Shown here piece after piece: positions 25,392 to 34,242 of a stretch of DNA of 64,000 nucleotides. Every line of letters starts with the position of its first letter. The first letter of the stretch is position 1. Below the pieces are notes generated by a model. The model saw only the letters and a list, made by a program, of their open reading frames with translations, was not told the DNA's origin and made no database searches. Where the stretch lies: NCBI GenBank assembly GCA_963729195.1, contig CAVSNF010000013.1, forward strand, positions 1 through 64,000, read 5' to 3'. Source of the stretch: CAVPTL01 sp963729195 (lineage in GTDB: Bacteria > Actinomycetota > Thermoleophilia > Gaiellales > JAICJC01). The position numbers were made by a program, and so were the translations under genes.

Positions 25392-26813
25392 TCAGCGGGG
25401 CACGTATCCCCCGACCAGCTGCGGCGCTCGAGGCGGCTGGCGGAAGTTGAAGTCGCGGATCAGGTTTCCCAGGATCGGGACGTCCTCGCGCACGGTGGTG
25501 CGCGGGTCGGGGCGGCCGTCGGTGAACGGGTCGAGCCGGCTGTATTTGAGGAAGTCGTCTTCGATGAACTTCAGATATGCGTCGAAGCTGAGTACCTGGT
25601 GGTCGACGTAGCCGGTACGGGCGTAGGGGCTGACGACCAGCCCGGGGACGCGCAGGCCATAGCCCTGGCCGTCCACCTTGGGCGGGACGACGTGATCGTA
25701 GAACCCGCCCCAGTCGTCCCATGAGATGAAGATCGCCGAGCTCTTCCAGTCGGGACTCCGCATCACGGCGTCGATCACCCGGGCGACCCAGTGCTGGCCG
25801 GCGGTGGTGGTGCCGGGCGGGTGCTCTGAGGTGACCGAGTTGGGAATCACCCATGACACGGCCGGGAGTCGGCCCGCGGCGGCCTGCTTGAAGAACTTTC
25901 CGGTCGTGCGGATATCGCCGAGCTGGTGGTCTTGGCGGACGGTGCTGAAGCGGGGCAGCGGATTCCAGATCGTCGCCCGCCGCGGCGACATTCGCACCAG
26001 CTTGCAGTGGTTTTGGACAGGGCAGTCAGGCGACCACCCAGGGGTGACGTAATAGCCCCAGCTGACGTGTTGGCGGGCGAGCAGGTAGGTGATGTCGGTC
26101 CAGGCGTACGGGCCGGGCTGGGCGGGGTAACGCTGGTAGGGACGGCAGCTCCAGGGATTCGCTGTTCGACACGCGGCGCTCCATGCGGAGACCATGTAGA
26201 GGTGGGATGGCAGGCTCCATGCGAGCGACGACTCGAACAGGTGGTCTTGGAGCACGTAGCGGTGTGCGAGCTTCCAGTAGAGCGGGATGTCCGACGCGTT
26301 CTTGTAGCCCATCGCAAACGGCTTTGACGGCACGCAGCCGGGGCAGTGCTTGGGGTAGCGGAGAAAGCCGTTCATCGCTCCGTGGTGGATGTCCTTCTTG
26401 GCGGCCTCCTCGGAGTTTCGCAACCCCCCGTGCCCCGACACCTGGCGCGGGTCATGAAACGGCCGAACGCATCGGCCCAGCTCGTGGTCGGGCACGCACA
26501 CCGTAGGGCGACCGTTTCGCATCGGGATCCCGTCGGCCCCCGGATAGGTACCGAAGTAGGAGTCAAACGAGCGGTTCTCCTGCATCACCACGATCACGTG
26601 CCGGATCTTGTGGATGCCGGCCTCATAGGGGACAGGAGCCTGCTCCGCGCTCTCGGACGAGACACTGGCGAGCACTGCGGTCACTGCACACACCACGACT
26701 GCCGCGGCGCCCGCGAGCCAAAGCAGCCGGCGCCGGCGATGCGCAGGTGGCAGCGCGTGCGTCACATCCCGGGCGACGACTCCCACACCCGGCAACCGAG
26801 CCGCCACATGCAA
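25392..26813 (-). CDS. phospholipase C-like phosphoesterase (PF04185), membrane-anchored or secreted
   Basis: The 473-residue protein has an N-terminal hydrophobic anchor (LLWLAGAAAVVVCAVTAVLA) and the canonical phosphoesterase start HVIVVMQENRSFDSYFGTYP, followed by GADGIPM. Other landmarks are HRYVLQDHLFESSLAWSLPS, PAVSWVIPN, SAIFISWDDWGGFYDHV and a long tail GLRVPGLVVSPYARTGYVD. It is closer to bacterial phospholipases C and acid phosphatases than the other two members here. It is third in the local family cluster and lies 81 bases downstream of the propeller at 26895 on the same strand, so the two may be cotranscribed. Confidence 0.9.
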   Translation of the reverse strand: MHVAARLPGVGVVARDVTHALPPAHRRRRLLWLAGAAAVVVCAVTAVLASVSSESAEQAPVPYEAGIHKIRHVIVVMQENRSFDSYFGTYPGADGIPMRNGRPTVCVPDHELGRCVRPFHDPRQVSGHGGLRNSEEAAKKDIHHGAMNGFLRYPKHCPGCVPSKPFAMGYKNASDIPLYWKLAHRYVLQDHLFESSLAWSLPSHLYMVSAWSAACRTANPWSCRPYQRYPAQPGPYAWTDITYLLARQHVSWGYYVTPGWSPDCPVQNHCKLVRMSPRRATIWNPLPRFSTVRQDHQLGDIRTTGKFFKQAAAGRLPAVSWVIPNSVTSEHPPGTTTAGQHWVARVIDAVMRSPDWKSSAIFISWDDWGGFYDHVVPPKVDGQGYGLRVPGLVVSPYARTGYVDHQVLSFDAYLKFIEDDFLKYSRLDPFTDGRPDPRTTVREDVPILGNLIRDFNFRQPPRAPQLVGGYVPR

Positions 26814-26894
26814 GGCATCGGATGCATGGCAGCATCGTCGTCTTCGAGTATTGGATAGGTGTTGGGGTGACCGCGCGGCGGCGGTCGCTCGCCG

Positions 26895-28064
26895 CTACTC
26901 CTTGAACATCCCGAAGCCCTGTTGCGATACCCCTGCGAGCTTCGTGAAGTCTCCGCCGGTTGCGACATACCCTGAGCCCGCCGCGATCGTGAATGTTCCC
27001 AGGCTGCTGTTCGCCGCAGGGTGCCAGGCTTGCAGTGCGCCGGTGGTGGAGTCGAGCGCGAGCAGCTTGTCGCGGGTGGCTGCGCCGGTGGCTGTTGAGG
27101 GGCAGTTGTTGAATCCCATGATCCGGCCGCAGTACACATTGAAGTGTCCCGGTACGTAGAGCACGCCGTCCATGACGGCGACCCCGACGGCGTTTCCGTC
27201 GACTCCGCCCTGGAAGATCATGTTGCCGGTCGAGCCGAACTTGAGCACCGTGCCGCCGTTGCCGGTGCCGGCCGCGTACACGCCGCTCGAGTCGGCGGTC
27301 AGGGCGACCACGTCGAATGGGTGCGTACCCGAACGGGCCGGGCCGTGCCATGTCCACGCAAGTGATCCGCCGGTGGTCGGGCTGACCGCGCCGATGGCGC
27401 TGCTGGAGCTTCCGTTGAGGGTGTTGAATGCGCCGCCGAGCACCACCTTGTTGGAGCCGTCAGCGGTGGTGGTGATGGCATCGACGGGCCCATCGGTGAC
27501 CGGTGCCCATGCAGAGTTGAACGCACCGGTGGTGGGATCGACCGATGCCGCGTACGATCGCGGGGCGGTGAAGGTGCCGCCGAGATAGAGCTGGCCGTTG
27601 GACATCGAGATGGCGCGTACGCCCGCGTTGACCGCGGTCTTGAAGCCTGTGATCAATGCGCCGGTGGTGGAGTCGACCGCGGCGATGTCCTTGCGGTTCT
27701 TGCCACCCACGCTGCCAAATGCTCCTCCCAGATACACGGTGGAGCCGTTGACGTAGATGGCAGCGACGGTTGCGCTGACATCTGGGTTCCACGGGAGCAC
27801 GCCGCCGGTTGCCAGGTTGATGGCGGCCGCGTGGTTGCGTGTCACCTCCCCGGTGCCGGCGGCAGCTCCTGCCGGGCGAACTGATGTGAACTGGCCACCG
27901 ATGTACGCGGTCGTGCCGCTGATCGCCACGACGCTGACCCGGCCGTTGGTTTGATACGACGGCGAAGGCGCTGAGCCCACAACCGCAGCGTCGGCGAGGC
28001 CTGGCGCTACCGCCAGTGCAGTCAGCAAAGCGAGCAATCCTGCGACACGTACTGTGCGCATCAA
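26895..28064 (-). CDS. secreted beta-propeller protein (intact paralogue)
   Basis: The 389-residue protein has a signal peptide (VAGLLALLTALAVAPGLADA) and six to seven short propeller blades. Typical blades contain GTTAYIGGQFTSVRPAG, GSTVYLGGAFGSVGG, NGQLYLGGTFTAP and SGYVATGGDFTKLAGVSQQ. It is collinear with the frameshifted gene at 19677-20830, including the shared PAGAAAGTGEV insert and the YCG cysteine element. It probably sits outside the cell. Its position upstream of a phospholipase C-like gene, and the nearby direct repeats, suggest phosphate-linked expression. Confidence 0.85.
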   Translation of the reverse strand: MMRTVRVAGLLALLTALAVAPGLADAAVVGSAPSPSYQTNGRVSVVAISGTTAYIGGQFTSVRPAGAAAGTGEVTRNHAAAINLATGGVLPWNPDVSATVAAIYVNGSTVYLGGAFGSVGGKNRKDIAAVDSTTGALITGFKTAVNAGVRAISMSNGQLYLGGTFTAPRSYAASVDPTTGAFNSAWAPVTDGPVDAITTTADGSNKVVLGGAFNTLNGSSSSAIGAVSPTTGGSLAWTWHGPARSGTHPFDVVALTADSSGVYAAGTGNGGTVLKFGSTGNMIFQGGVDGNAVGVAVMDGVLYVPGHFNVYCGRIMGFNNCPSTATGAATRDKLLALDSTTGALQAWHPAANSSLGTFTIAAGSGYVATGGDFTKLAGVSQQGFGMFKE

Positions 28065-28096
28065 TCAGCCTCCCCGGCATCGGAACCTGTGAGGCA

Positions 28097-28124
28097 AGCG
28101 TACGATCACTCCAGCCGCTGTCAA
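28097..28124 (-). promoter_or_regulatory. housekeeping-type promoter of propeller gene
   Basis: Read leftwards: TTGACA (28124-28119), a 16-base spacer, then TACGCT (28102-28097). The first start codon is about 32 bases further. The Pho-box-like repeat E lies about 20 bases upstream of the -35. Confidence 0.55.
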
Positions 28125-28144
28125 CATGCGGCCTTCGCTACAAA

Positions 28145-28162
28145 CTCTCAGGGATCTCTCAC
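28145..28162 (+). promoter_or_regulatory. Pho-box-like direct repeat E
   Basis: CTCTCAG-GGAT-CTCTCAC, the most regular of the set: two near-identical seven-base units at an 11-base period. It lies between the divergent propeller (starts 28064) and GH16-like gene (starts 28270) and could serve either. Confidence 0.5.
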
Positions 28163-28269
28163 GATTTCTGCCTGCGGAGTTTCCGTGGATGTGAATGTTT
28201 GGCGCGAGTTAAACCGGCGTAAAATCACCCCCGGAGCACTTGCGTTTCGCGTCGACATGACGACAAAGT

Positions 28270-29046
28270 GTGGACGTGCGACGCTCCCGTACACTCTTGC
28301 TCACACCCGCCGTGCTGGCGTTTCTCGTGCTGGTGCCCAGCTTTGCCCTTGCCGGGGGCCACGCGGTCGCTCAGAAGCAAACTGCAAAGTGGCACCGCAG
28401 CTTCTCGGGCACATTCGCCGGCGGCTATAGCCACAAGATCTGGACCGGCTACAGCGGCACTCCGAAGTGTTGCAAGGCCACTCACTGGTCGCGGTCGCAC
28501 CTGGTTGCCCGGCGCGGTGTGATGACGCTCGATAACTATCGCGACTCGGCGTTCGGGGGGCAGTGGGTCTCTGGCGGCATCTCGATGGGGCGATCGCTGA
28601 ATCAGACCTACGGTAAGTGGACGGTGCGGTTCCGGATGGATCGTGCGGTCGGTATCGGGATGTGCATGGGTCTGTGGCCGAAGAGGGGGTGGCCGCCGGA
28701 GATCGACTTCGCCGAGGAGTCTTCTCAGTACGGCGCTCGCGGCGTCGAGACTGCGACCCTGCACTACGGCGCCCACAACAGCCAGATCCGCCGCAAGGTC
28801 ACAGGCGACTTCAGCAAGTGGCACGTGATCGGCGTGGAGTGGACGCCGCACCGGCTTGTCTACCTCCTGGACGGCAAGCGCTGGGGCACGGTCACCGGCA
28901 AGAGCGTTCCCAGCCAGCCGATGCACCTGTTCATCCAGACTCACGTCGGTTCCAACGGCAAGAGCGGCGGTATGCCCGCTGCCTCTGTCCGCCGCCACAT
29001 CGGCCTGCACCTCGACTGGGTGCACGTCTACCGGCTCCACCGCTAG
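28270..29046 (+). CDS. secreted GH16-like glycoside hydrolase
   Basis: GTG 28270 gives 258 residues; a second GTG at 28276 is possible, and no good ribosome-binding site is seen. A signal peptide (LLLTPAVLAFLVLVPSFALA) precedes a concanavalin-like lectin/glucanase fold. The GH16 catalytic motif ExDxxE appears as PPEIDFAEE (Glu144, Asp146, Glu149). Supporting strands include YGKWTVRFRMD, WHVIGVEWTPHRLVYLLDG and the final LDWVHVYRL. Family members cleave beta-1,3 or beta-1,4 glucans outside the cell. A palindromic repeat follows three bases after the stop. Confidence 0.82.
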   Translation: MDVRRSRTLLLTPAVLAFLVLVPSFALAGGHAVAQKQTAKWHRSFSGTFAGGYSHKIWTGYSGTPKCCKATHWSRSHLVARRGVMTLDNYRDSAFGGQWVSGGISMGRSLNQTYGKWTVRFRMDRAVGIGMCMGLWPKRGWPPEIDFAEESSQYGARGVETATLHYGAHNSQIRRKVTGDFSKWHVIGVEWTPHRLVYLLDGKRWGTVTGKSVPSQPMHLFIQTHVGSNGKSGGMPAASVRRHIGLHLDWVHVYRLHR

Positions 29047-29048
29047 GG

Positions 29049-29079
29049 GTGAATAACGGTGCCAGGCACCGTTATTCAC
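29049..29079. repeat. intergenic palindrome, copy 3 (15-bp arms)
   Basis: Core arm GAATAACGGTGCC with central A, extended to 15 bases. It lies immediately after the GH16-like stop and could function as a terminator hairpin. Confidence 0.9.
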
Positions 29080-29144
29080 GACACGGCCCGGAAACGTGAG
29101 ATCGCATTCAGGTTTTGGGCTGCCTGGTCAGGTAGTCTCGGGCG

Positions 29145-29675
29145 ATGAGGGCATTCGTGCTCATGGCAGCGCTACTCAGCGGCGCGATCGTGCTGGCTGC
29201 GTGCGGATCCGGTTCCTCGAGTCACACCGCGACGGTGACCCAGACGACCACCGTTGCCGTGACGGTGACCGCACCCAGCGGATCGAGTTCCGCGACGCAG
29301 TCCCAGGCCAAGAACCTCGTTGTGAGTCCGGCGCTGCGTGCGCAGCTGATCGCGGCGGGGGCGGCGATGCATCAGCTTCCGAGCTCCGACTACACCGGCC
29401 TGATCAAGGGCGAGACGTTCTACGCCTTTGACCCGGCGACAGGGATTCACTGGGCCGGCGCCGGGCTGAAGGCGAGTCCCAACTCGATGAAGGCCCAGGT
29501 GGGCGATCAGGACGACGGTGCATTCCTGGACTTCGAACAACGTCCCGGCGGGGCGTGGAAGGCCTACCCGGCGGGCATCCCCGGCAGCACCAACTACAGC
29601 TGCGCGGTCACCATTCCCGCGGATGTGTTGGCCGTGTGGGGCTGGCCCAGCGGAACCTGTCACCCGCCCAGCTGA
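29145..29675 (+). CDS. putative lipoprotein, unknown function
   Basis: The 176-residue product begins with a lipoprotein signal, FVLMAALLSGAIVLAACGSG, with lipobox LAAC. A Ser/Thr-rich linker leads to a mature region containing LRAQLIAAGAAMHQLPSSDY, FDPATGIHWAGAGLKASP and NYSCAVTIPADVLAVWGWP. I do not recognise the family, though related short lipoproteins are common in actinomycetes. Its last 68 bases overlap, on the opposite strand, the C-terminal end of the PAP2-like gene. Confidence 0.75.
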   Translation: MRAFVLMAALLSGAIVLAACGSGSSSHTATVTQTTTVAVTVTAPSGSSSATQSQAKNLVVSPALRAQLIAAGAAMHQLPSSDYTGLIKGETFYAFDPATGIHWAGAGLKASPNSMKAQVGDQDDGAFLDFEQRPGGAWKAYPAGIPGSTNYSCAVTIPADVLAVWGWPSGTCHPPS

Positions 29676-30442
29676 CAGCAGGCTTCATCCGCGGCAGCAG
29701 CAGCAGCGCGATGCTTCCCGCGGCGGTCGCTACTGCGGCACCGGCCATGGCGTCGAGGAAGAAGTGGTTGGCGGTGGCGACGATCGAGAAGATCACCAGC
29801 GCCGGGTAGAGCGCCCAAATTGCCTTCGTCCACCGGTGCCGCGCCAACACAACACCCGAGACTCCCAGGATCAGGGCATACGCGGTGTGCAGGCTGGGCA
29901 TCGCGGCGTAGGGGTTCGAGAGCGCCGAGATCACGCTGGAGTGGTTGTTGACCGCGGTCTGGTTGAGCGTGTCGGTGAAGCCCATGTCGGTCAGCATCCG
30001 CGGTGGGGCGGTGGGGTACAGGATGTACCCGACCACGCCGATCGCGTCGGCAGCGATGATCGCGTTTCGCACGGTGGTGAAGCGGTCGTTGCGGAAGAGG
30101 TATGCCCACAGCAGGAAGCTGAACGTGATCGTGAACTGCGCGTTGAAGTACGTCCAGTTGGCGACGTGGGACACGACGCCCGGGCGCGTGGGCCACGAAC
30201 CTCTGCACCGACAGCTCGTGGAAGATCCCAAGCGACTGCTCTGTGTGAACGACCGACCGGGCATGCCGCAGTGCATCGCTGCGGTCGCCGACCGCCACGA
30301 CTCGCGACAGCTCGTAGACGATGTCGAATATCGACACGATCAGCACCTGCCGCACGAGATCGAGCGGCCCTCGCGGAAGCGCGAACCTGATCGCCGGGAA
30401 CCGGCTCCAGGTGGGTCGATGGGTGTGGGGCAAGACCGTCAT
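29608..30442 (-). pseudogene. PAP2/inositolphosphotransferase-like membrane protein, frameshifted
   Basis: The gene starts at ATG 30442 (MTVLPHTHRPTWSRFPAIRF) and runs through VLIVSIFDIVYELSRVVA and TEQSLGIFHELSVQRFVA. The frame shifts near 30180, inside a GC-rich stretch, and continues as VVSHVANWTYFNAQFTITF, YPTAPPRML, the catalytic PSLHTAYALILG and FSIVATANHFFLDAMAG. The latter two supply the histidines and Asp of PAP2-type phosphatase/phosphotransferases, most like aureobasidin-resistance/IPC-synthase-type proteins. With one base corrected the protein is intact at about 278 residues. Six membrane helices are likely. Confidence 0.75.
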
Positions 30443-30586
30443 GGCCCCAGCATCGCCGTCGGACCAACGCCGTCGCGGTGTGACAAACCTGTGTGTTTGG
30501 TACGGGAAACCGCACCACCGCCCACGAGTGTGGGATCGTTGAGGTCGCACGGAGCGACCCCTCGTGACTACCCATGGAGGTGTGTG

Positions 30587-31375
30587 ATGAGCATGACCGA
30601 AGGATTCCCCAGGCGACTCATCGGAAAGGTCGCGCTCGTGACCGGTGCCGGCGGCTCGATCGGCCGCCAGAGCGCGCTTCGGCTCGCCCGCGAGGGCGCG
30701 TCGGTGGCCGTCGCGGACGTGCGGCTGGCAGCGGCCGAAGAGTCGGTCGGCATTCTGGAGGCGGAGGGCCACACGGCGCTCGCGCTGGAGTGTGATGTGC
30801 GTGACGAGGCCAGCGTCAACGGCATGGTCGCCGCCTGCATCGAGCGTTTCGGCCGGATCGATCTGCTGCACGACAATGCCGGCGTGCTGATCCCCGGGAC
30901 CGCCCTCACCCAGACCCTCGACGACTGGGATCTCCACTTCGCCGTGAACGTCAGGGGAGTGCTGCTGGTGTCGCGCGCGGTCATCCCCCACATGCAGCGT
31001 CAGGGCGGAGGCGGCATCGTCAACACGGGATCAACGGCGTCGCTCGTGGGTGAGCCCAACTGCGTCTCCTACGACTCCACCAAGGGCGCGGTGCTCCAGC
31101 TCACCCGCCAGATGGCGATCGACTTTGCCAAGGACGGGATCAGGGTCAACTGCGTCTGCCCGGGGTGGATCGACACCGGGTTCAACGATCCCATCTTCGA
31201 TGAAGCGGGCATGACCGCGCAGGAGATCGACGACGCGGTCAAGCAGGCAATCCCGATGAACCGTCAGGGAATCGCCGAGGATGTCGCTCCCTCGGTTGCC
31301 TTCCTGTTTTCAGACGACGCGTCGTACATCACCGGCACGTCGCTGGTGATCGACGGAGGCTTTGTGGCCCAGTAG
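30587..31375 (+). CDS. SDR-family NAD(P)-dependent oxidoreductase
   Basis: ATG 30587, six bases after GGAGG, gives about 262 residues. Cofactor motif TGAGGSIGRQ, then ADVRLA after beta-2, DNAGVL, catalytic Ser in NTGSTASLVG and Tyr/Lys in YDSTKGA. The C-terminal motif is FLFSDDASYITGTSLVIDGG. It is monocistronic, divergent from the PAP2-like gene. The substrate is unknown; it is distinct in sequence from the SDRs of the 1-7 kb operon. Confidence 0.88.
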   Translation: MSMTEGFPRRLIGKVALVTGAGGSIGRQSALRLAREGASVAVADVRLAAAEESVGILEAEGHTALALECDVRDEASVNGMVAACIERFGRIDLLHDNAGVLIPGTALTQTLDDWDLHFAVNVRGVLLVSRAVIPHMQRQGGGGIVNTGSTASLVGEPNCVSYDSTKGAVLQLTRQMAIDFAKDGIRVNCVCPGWIDTGFNDPIFDEAGMTAQEIDDAVKQAIPMNRQGIAEDVAPSVAFLFSDDASYITGTSLVIDGGFVAQ

Positions 31376-31380
31376 ATGCG

Positions 31381-31979
31381 TCAGGCGAGCGCGCGTTCCA
31401 GCGCTGCCCGGTCTGTGGGCGCGCCGTGCGTCGGCAACACGAACTCGACTGGCAGATCGAGTAACGGCTGCAGCGTTTCCAGGATCTGCTCGGGCGGGAC
31501 GCCCTTGTTAGCCCAGTCTCGCGGAAACTCGAAGCCCCGGCCGCGGTCGATGAACGTGTCACCGGCGATCAGTGCCCGTCGGCTCTCGATCCAGAGCACG
31601 AGATCGTTCGGCTCCATCCCGGGGTAGGCCTCGATCCCGACCGGCAACCGCTCGCCGGCCCGGAAAACCTGGCCCGCGATTGGATCGGGGTCGCCGTCGT
31701 CCGGTGGCGGCACGAACAGCTGCGCACCGAGTTGCTCGGCCAGGATCCGGGCGTCGCGGGCGTGCCAGGGGCAGGTCAGCACGATCACCGTCTCGCGGTC
31801 GGCGGCCAGGTCTCGACCGGGCTCGGTGGGGTGGTCGGATCGATCAAGAGCAGCCGCTCGCCGTCGTCAATCGCATACGACGAGACCTCTGGCCCCCACT
31901 CCTCGGTGGCAGCGTCCGCGGCTGTCCATTCCGGATGCACCGCCTCCCACCACCACAGACCCTGCTGTAGCTCCTGCAC
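31381..31979 (-). pseudogene. metallo-beta-lactamase-fold hydrolase, frameshifted
   Basis: From ATG 31979 (MQELQQGLWWWEAVHPEW) the protein reads GPEVSSYAIDDGERLLLIDP, then loses frame near 31805. The next frame resumes as DRETVIVLTCPWHARDA, then IEAYPGMEPNDLVLWIESRR, LIAGDTFIDRG and EFVLPTHGAPTD. These match MBL-fold strands, with the metal motif shortened to CPWHARDA (the usual HxHxDH is incomplete) and late ligands in GDTFID and THG. Adding one base restores a protein of about 200 residues. A quenching-lactonase or glyoxalase-II-like role is possible but unproven. Confidence 0.7.
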
Positions 31980-32021
31980 GGCGAGATCGTAGCCCGCGGG
32001 GGTCGGGCCTACGATGTCTTC

Positions 32022-32585
32022 GTGGAACTGCGGGCGACCCTGATCGCGGTCTGCTGGTTCGCGTGGGTGCTGATCTGGATCGGCACGGCCGTCATCTTCC
32101 GACCAGACTCACGAGATGCATCGCGCCGGCCGCGGACGCCGCCGCGGCAGCGCTGGTTCAGGTTGGTGCTGGCCGTGTGCATCCTGCTCGCCATCCGCAC
32201 GCATCACCTGGGAGGCACCTCGTTCGGTCGCGGCGTCGGATGGGTAGGAGTGGTGGTCTGCGTCGTCGGGCTGGGGATCGCCACCTGGGCACGGGTGTGC
32301 CTCGGTCGCAGCTGGGGGATGCCGATGACGGTGCGTGCAACGCCTACGCTCGTCCGCAGCGGCCCCTACCGGGTCGTGCGTCATCCGATCTACAGCGGAC
32401 TGCTGCTGGCCCTGATCGGCTCAGCGGTGGCGACTGGGCCCGGCTGGCTGGTGGCGGTTATCGGCGGCGGTGCGTACTTCGTCATGAGCATTCGCGTCGA
32501 GGAGGCAGACATGGCCGCGTTGTTCCCCGAGGAGTATCCCGAGTACGTCAAGCAGACGAAGCGGCTGATCCCGTTCGTGTATTGA
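32022..32585 (+). CDS. isoprenylcysteine carboxylmethyltransferase-like membrane methyltransferase
   Basis: The 187-residue protein (GTG 32022) has four to five membrane helices and the ICMT/PEMT-type SAM-binding signature: GPYRVVRHPIYSGLLLALIG near residue 122 and the terminal EEADMAALFPEEYPEYVKQT. Members methylate isoprenylcysteines, phospholipids or small lipids at the membrane. The substrate here is unknown. It is divergent from the MBL-fold gene by 42 bases. Confidence 0.85.
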   Translation: MELRATLIAVCWFAWVLIWIGTAVIFRPDSRDASRRPRTPPRQRWFRLVLAVCILLAIRTHHLGGTSFGRGVGWVGVVVCVVGLGIATWARVCLGRSWGMPMTVRATPTLVRSGPYRVVRHPIYSGLLLALIGSAVATGPGWLVAVIGGGAYFVMSIRVEEADMAALFPEEYPEYVKQTKRLIPFVY

Positions 32586-32597
32586 CCCGTGGGGCGG

Positions 32598-34007
32598 TCA
32601 GAGACCTTCCTCGACCTCGATCTCTCCTGCCGCGGCCGCTTCCTGGAGCCGCTGAAAGTCCAGCTCGTTCTGGTCGGCGTAGAGGGTCGCGAAGGCCCCC
32701 AGGGCGCGGTCGAAGCTGCGGCCCTTGCCGAGGTAATTCGCGATGGCGAGGCGATCGCCAGATCGGGCATGGGAGCGGGCCAGCGACCACGCACACGCGC
32801 GGGTGTAGGTGGTAAGGCCCCATTCGGTCATGCGTGACAGGTCGGCTGAGGCTTTCCAGTCCCACAGCTGCCGGATGTAGTAGTCGCGCTCGACGCCGTC
32901 CAGGCTGGGACTGCGCTGCCAGCTCAGGAAGATGTCGGTGGCGGCCTGCATCATTCGCTGGCCGCGCACGACCCGCTCGCCATGGGTGTCGTACTCGCTG
33001 CGTCCGAGGTAGGGCTCGAGCACGGAAGCCTGGGCCTCCTTTGCCTGGAGCATGATCGCGTCCTGCCCGCCGCGCCCCACCAGCAGGATCACCCAGGCCC
33101 TGGTGCCGACACTTCCCACTCCCACGACCTTCCGCGCCATGTCGACGAGCTGATACGAGCGCACCAGGTGCTGGCGGTCGGCGTGCAGGCGATCGATGTA
33201 CTGCTCGAACAGCCCGGAGACGAAGGCGTCAAGCTGCTCGTCGCTTCCGCCGAACAACTCGCGCATCGGGGTGAGCAGCGGGGGAGCGCTCACAAACCTC
33301 AACTTGCCGTCCACAACTCGGTCAGCTTGCGCACCGCCCGGGCATGGGTCTTCCGCCGTCCCCTCGCGAACGTCCGCGTAAACAGCTCCTGCGCTGTCGG
33401 CGTCGAGCCTGGTGCCGAACCGCGCCGTCAGCTCGTCCGCGTCGAGCCGCTCGTACCAGGCGTCCAGGTAGCTCTCGTGCGCGAACTCTCGCATCCCTTC
33501 GCGGTACTCAGACACCGCCCGTTCAACGATCCTGCGCCTGCGCTTGGCCGGCAGGTCGATGTCGCGACCGGCGATCTCGATGCTCGCCGCCATCCGCTTC
33601 AGATCCCACTCCCACGGCCCCGGCAACGTCTCGTCAAAGTCGTTGGGGCCGAACACCAGACGACGATCGGGCGCCGCGAACCCTCCGAAGTTCGAGATGT
33701 GAGCGTCACCGCAGGCCTGCACGACCAACCCCGACACCGCAGTTCCCGCCAAGTCTGCAGCCATCACAGCCGCAGCCCCCCGGAAAAACGTAAACGGTGA
33801 CACCAGCATCCGGCCGTACCGGATCGGTACCAACTCCGGCAACCGTGATCCCGCCTGGCGACGCAGCGTCGCCACCGGATCAGGTCGCGCCACGGATGGC
33901 GTCCACTCGCCGTGACTCGACCGCGGCGCCAACGCCCGCGCAACACGGCCACGCTCGGCATCTTCACCGTTTTCCAGACGGGCGACTCGATCCGACGTGT
34001 CGTTCAT
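32598..34007 (-). CDS. DUF2252 family protein
   Basis: ATG 34007 gives 469 residues. The sequence has the DUF2252 landmarks: VPIRYGRMLVSPFTFFRGAA, VQACGDAHISNFGGFAAPDR, FGPNDFDETLPGPWEWDLKR and late RVVRGQRMMQAATDIFLSW and VRQLWDWKASAD-like RQLWDWKASADLS. The GDAHxxN and NDFDE motifs resemble aminoglycoside-phosphotransferase-like kinases, so a kinase-fold enzyme is likely. No characterised function is known for this family. It may be transcribed with the small overlapping membrane peptide upstream. Confidence 0.88.
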   Translation of the reverse strand: MNDTSDRVARLENGEDAERGRVARALAPRSSHGEWTPSVARPDPVATLRRQAGSRLPELVPIRYGRMLVSPFTFFRGAAAVMAADLAGTAVSGLVVQACGDAHISNFGGFAAPDRRLVFGPNDFDETLPGPWEWDLKRMAASIEIAGRDIDLPAKRRRRIVERAVSEYREGMREFAHESYLDAWYERLDADELTARFGTRLDADSAGAVYADVREGTAEDPCPGGAQADRVVDGKLRFVSAPPLLTPMRELFGGSDEQLDAFVSGLFEQYIDRLHADRQHLVRSYQLVDMARKVVGVGSVGTRAWVILLVGRGGQDAIMLQAKEAQASVLEPYLGRSEYDTHGERVVRGQRMMQAATDIFLSWQRSPSLDGVERDYYIRQLWDWKASADLSRMTEWGLTTYTRACAWSLARSHARSGDRLAIANYLGKGRSFDRALGAFATLYADQNELDFQRLQEAAAAGEIEVEEGL

Positions 34008-34203
34008 ACCCACAACGGTACCCGCATCCCGCCAACCGTCGGCGCGAGATGCGTGATCTCGCGTCCCAGGCCAGCCACAGCACCCAGGCGGCGAGCACGC
34101 TGCCTGCGCCGACCCAGACGATCTGGACCGCCAGATCCAGCCCGGTCGGGTGCGAGGCCGAAGCAAACTCGCCCAGCCCGGCAAAGACCGCCGAGGCACA
34201 CAC
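33964..34203 (-). CDS. possible small membrane protein
   Basis: An alternative-frame gene starting at 34203 (MCASAVFAGLGEFASASH) encodes one long hydrophobic segment, LAVQIVWVGAGSVLAAWVLW, followed by a basic tail. It overlaps the DUF2252 start by about 44 bases. It fills an otherwise gene-free gap and its hydrophobicity pattern is protein-like, but there is no ribosome-binding site of note. Confidence 0.35.
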   Translation of the reverse strand: MCASAVFAGLGEFASASHPTGLDLAVQIVWVGAGSVLAAWVLWLAWDARSRISRRRLAGCGYRCGYERHVGSSRPSGKR

Positions 34204-34242
34204 CAGCGTGATTCGCGCGGGCCTGTCGTGGGTTCGCTGCTG

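Noticed and set aside
30568..30993. Minus-strand frame opposite the SDR at 30587
   Set aside because: SDR motifs on the + strand account for this DNA.
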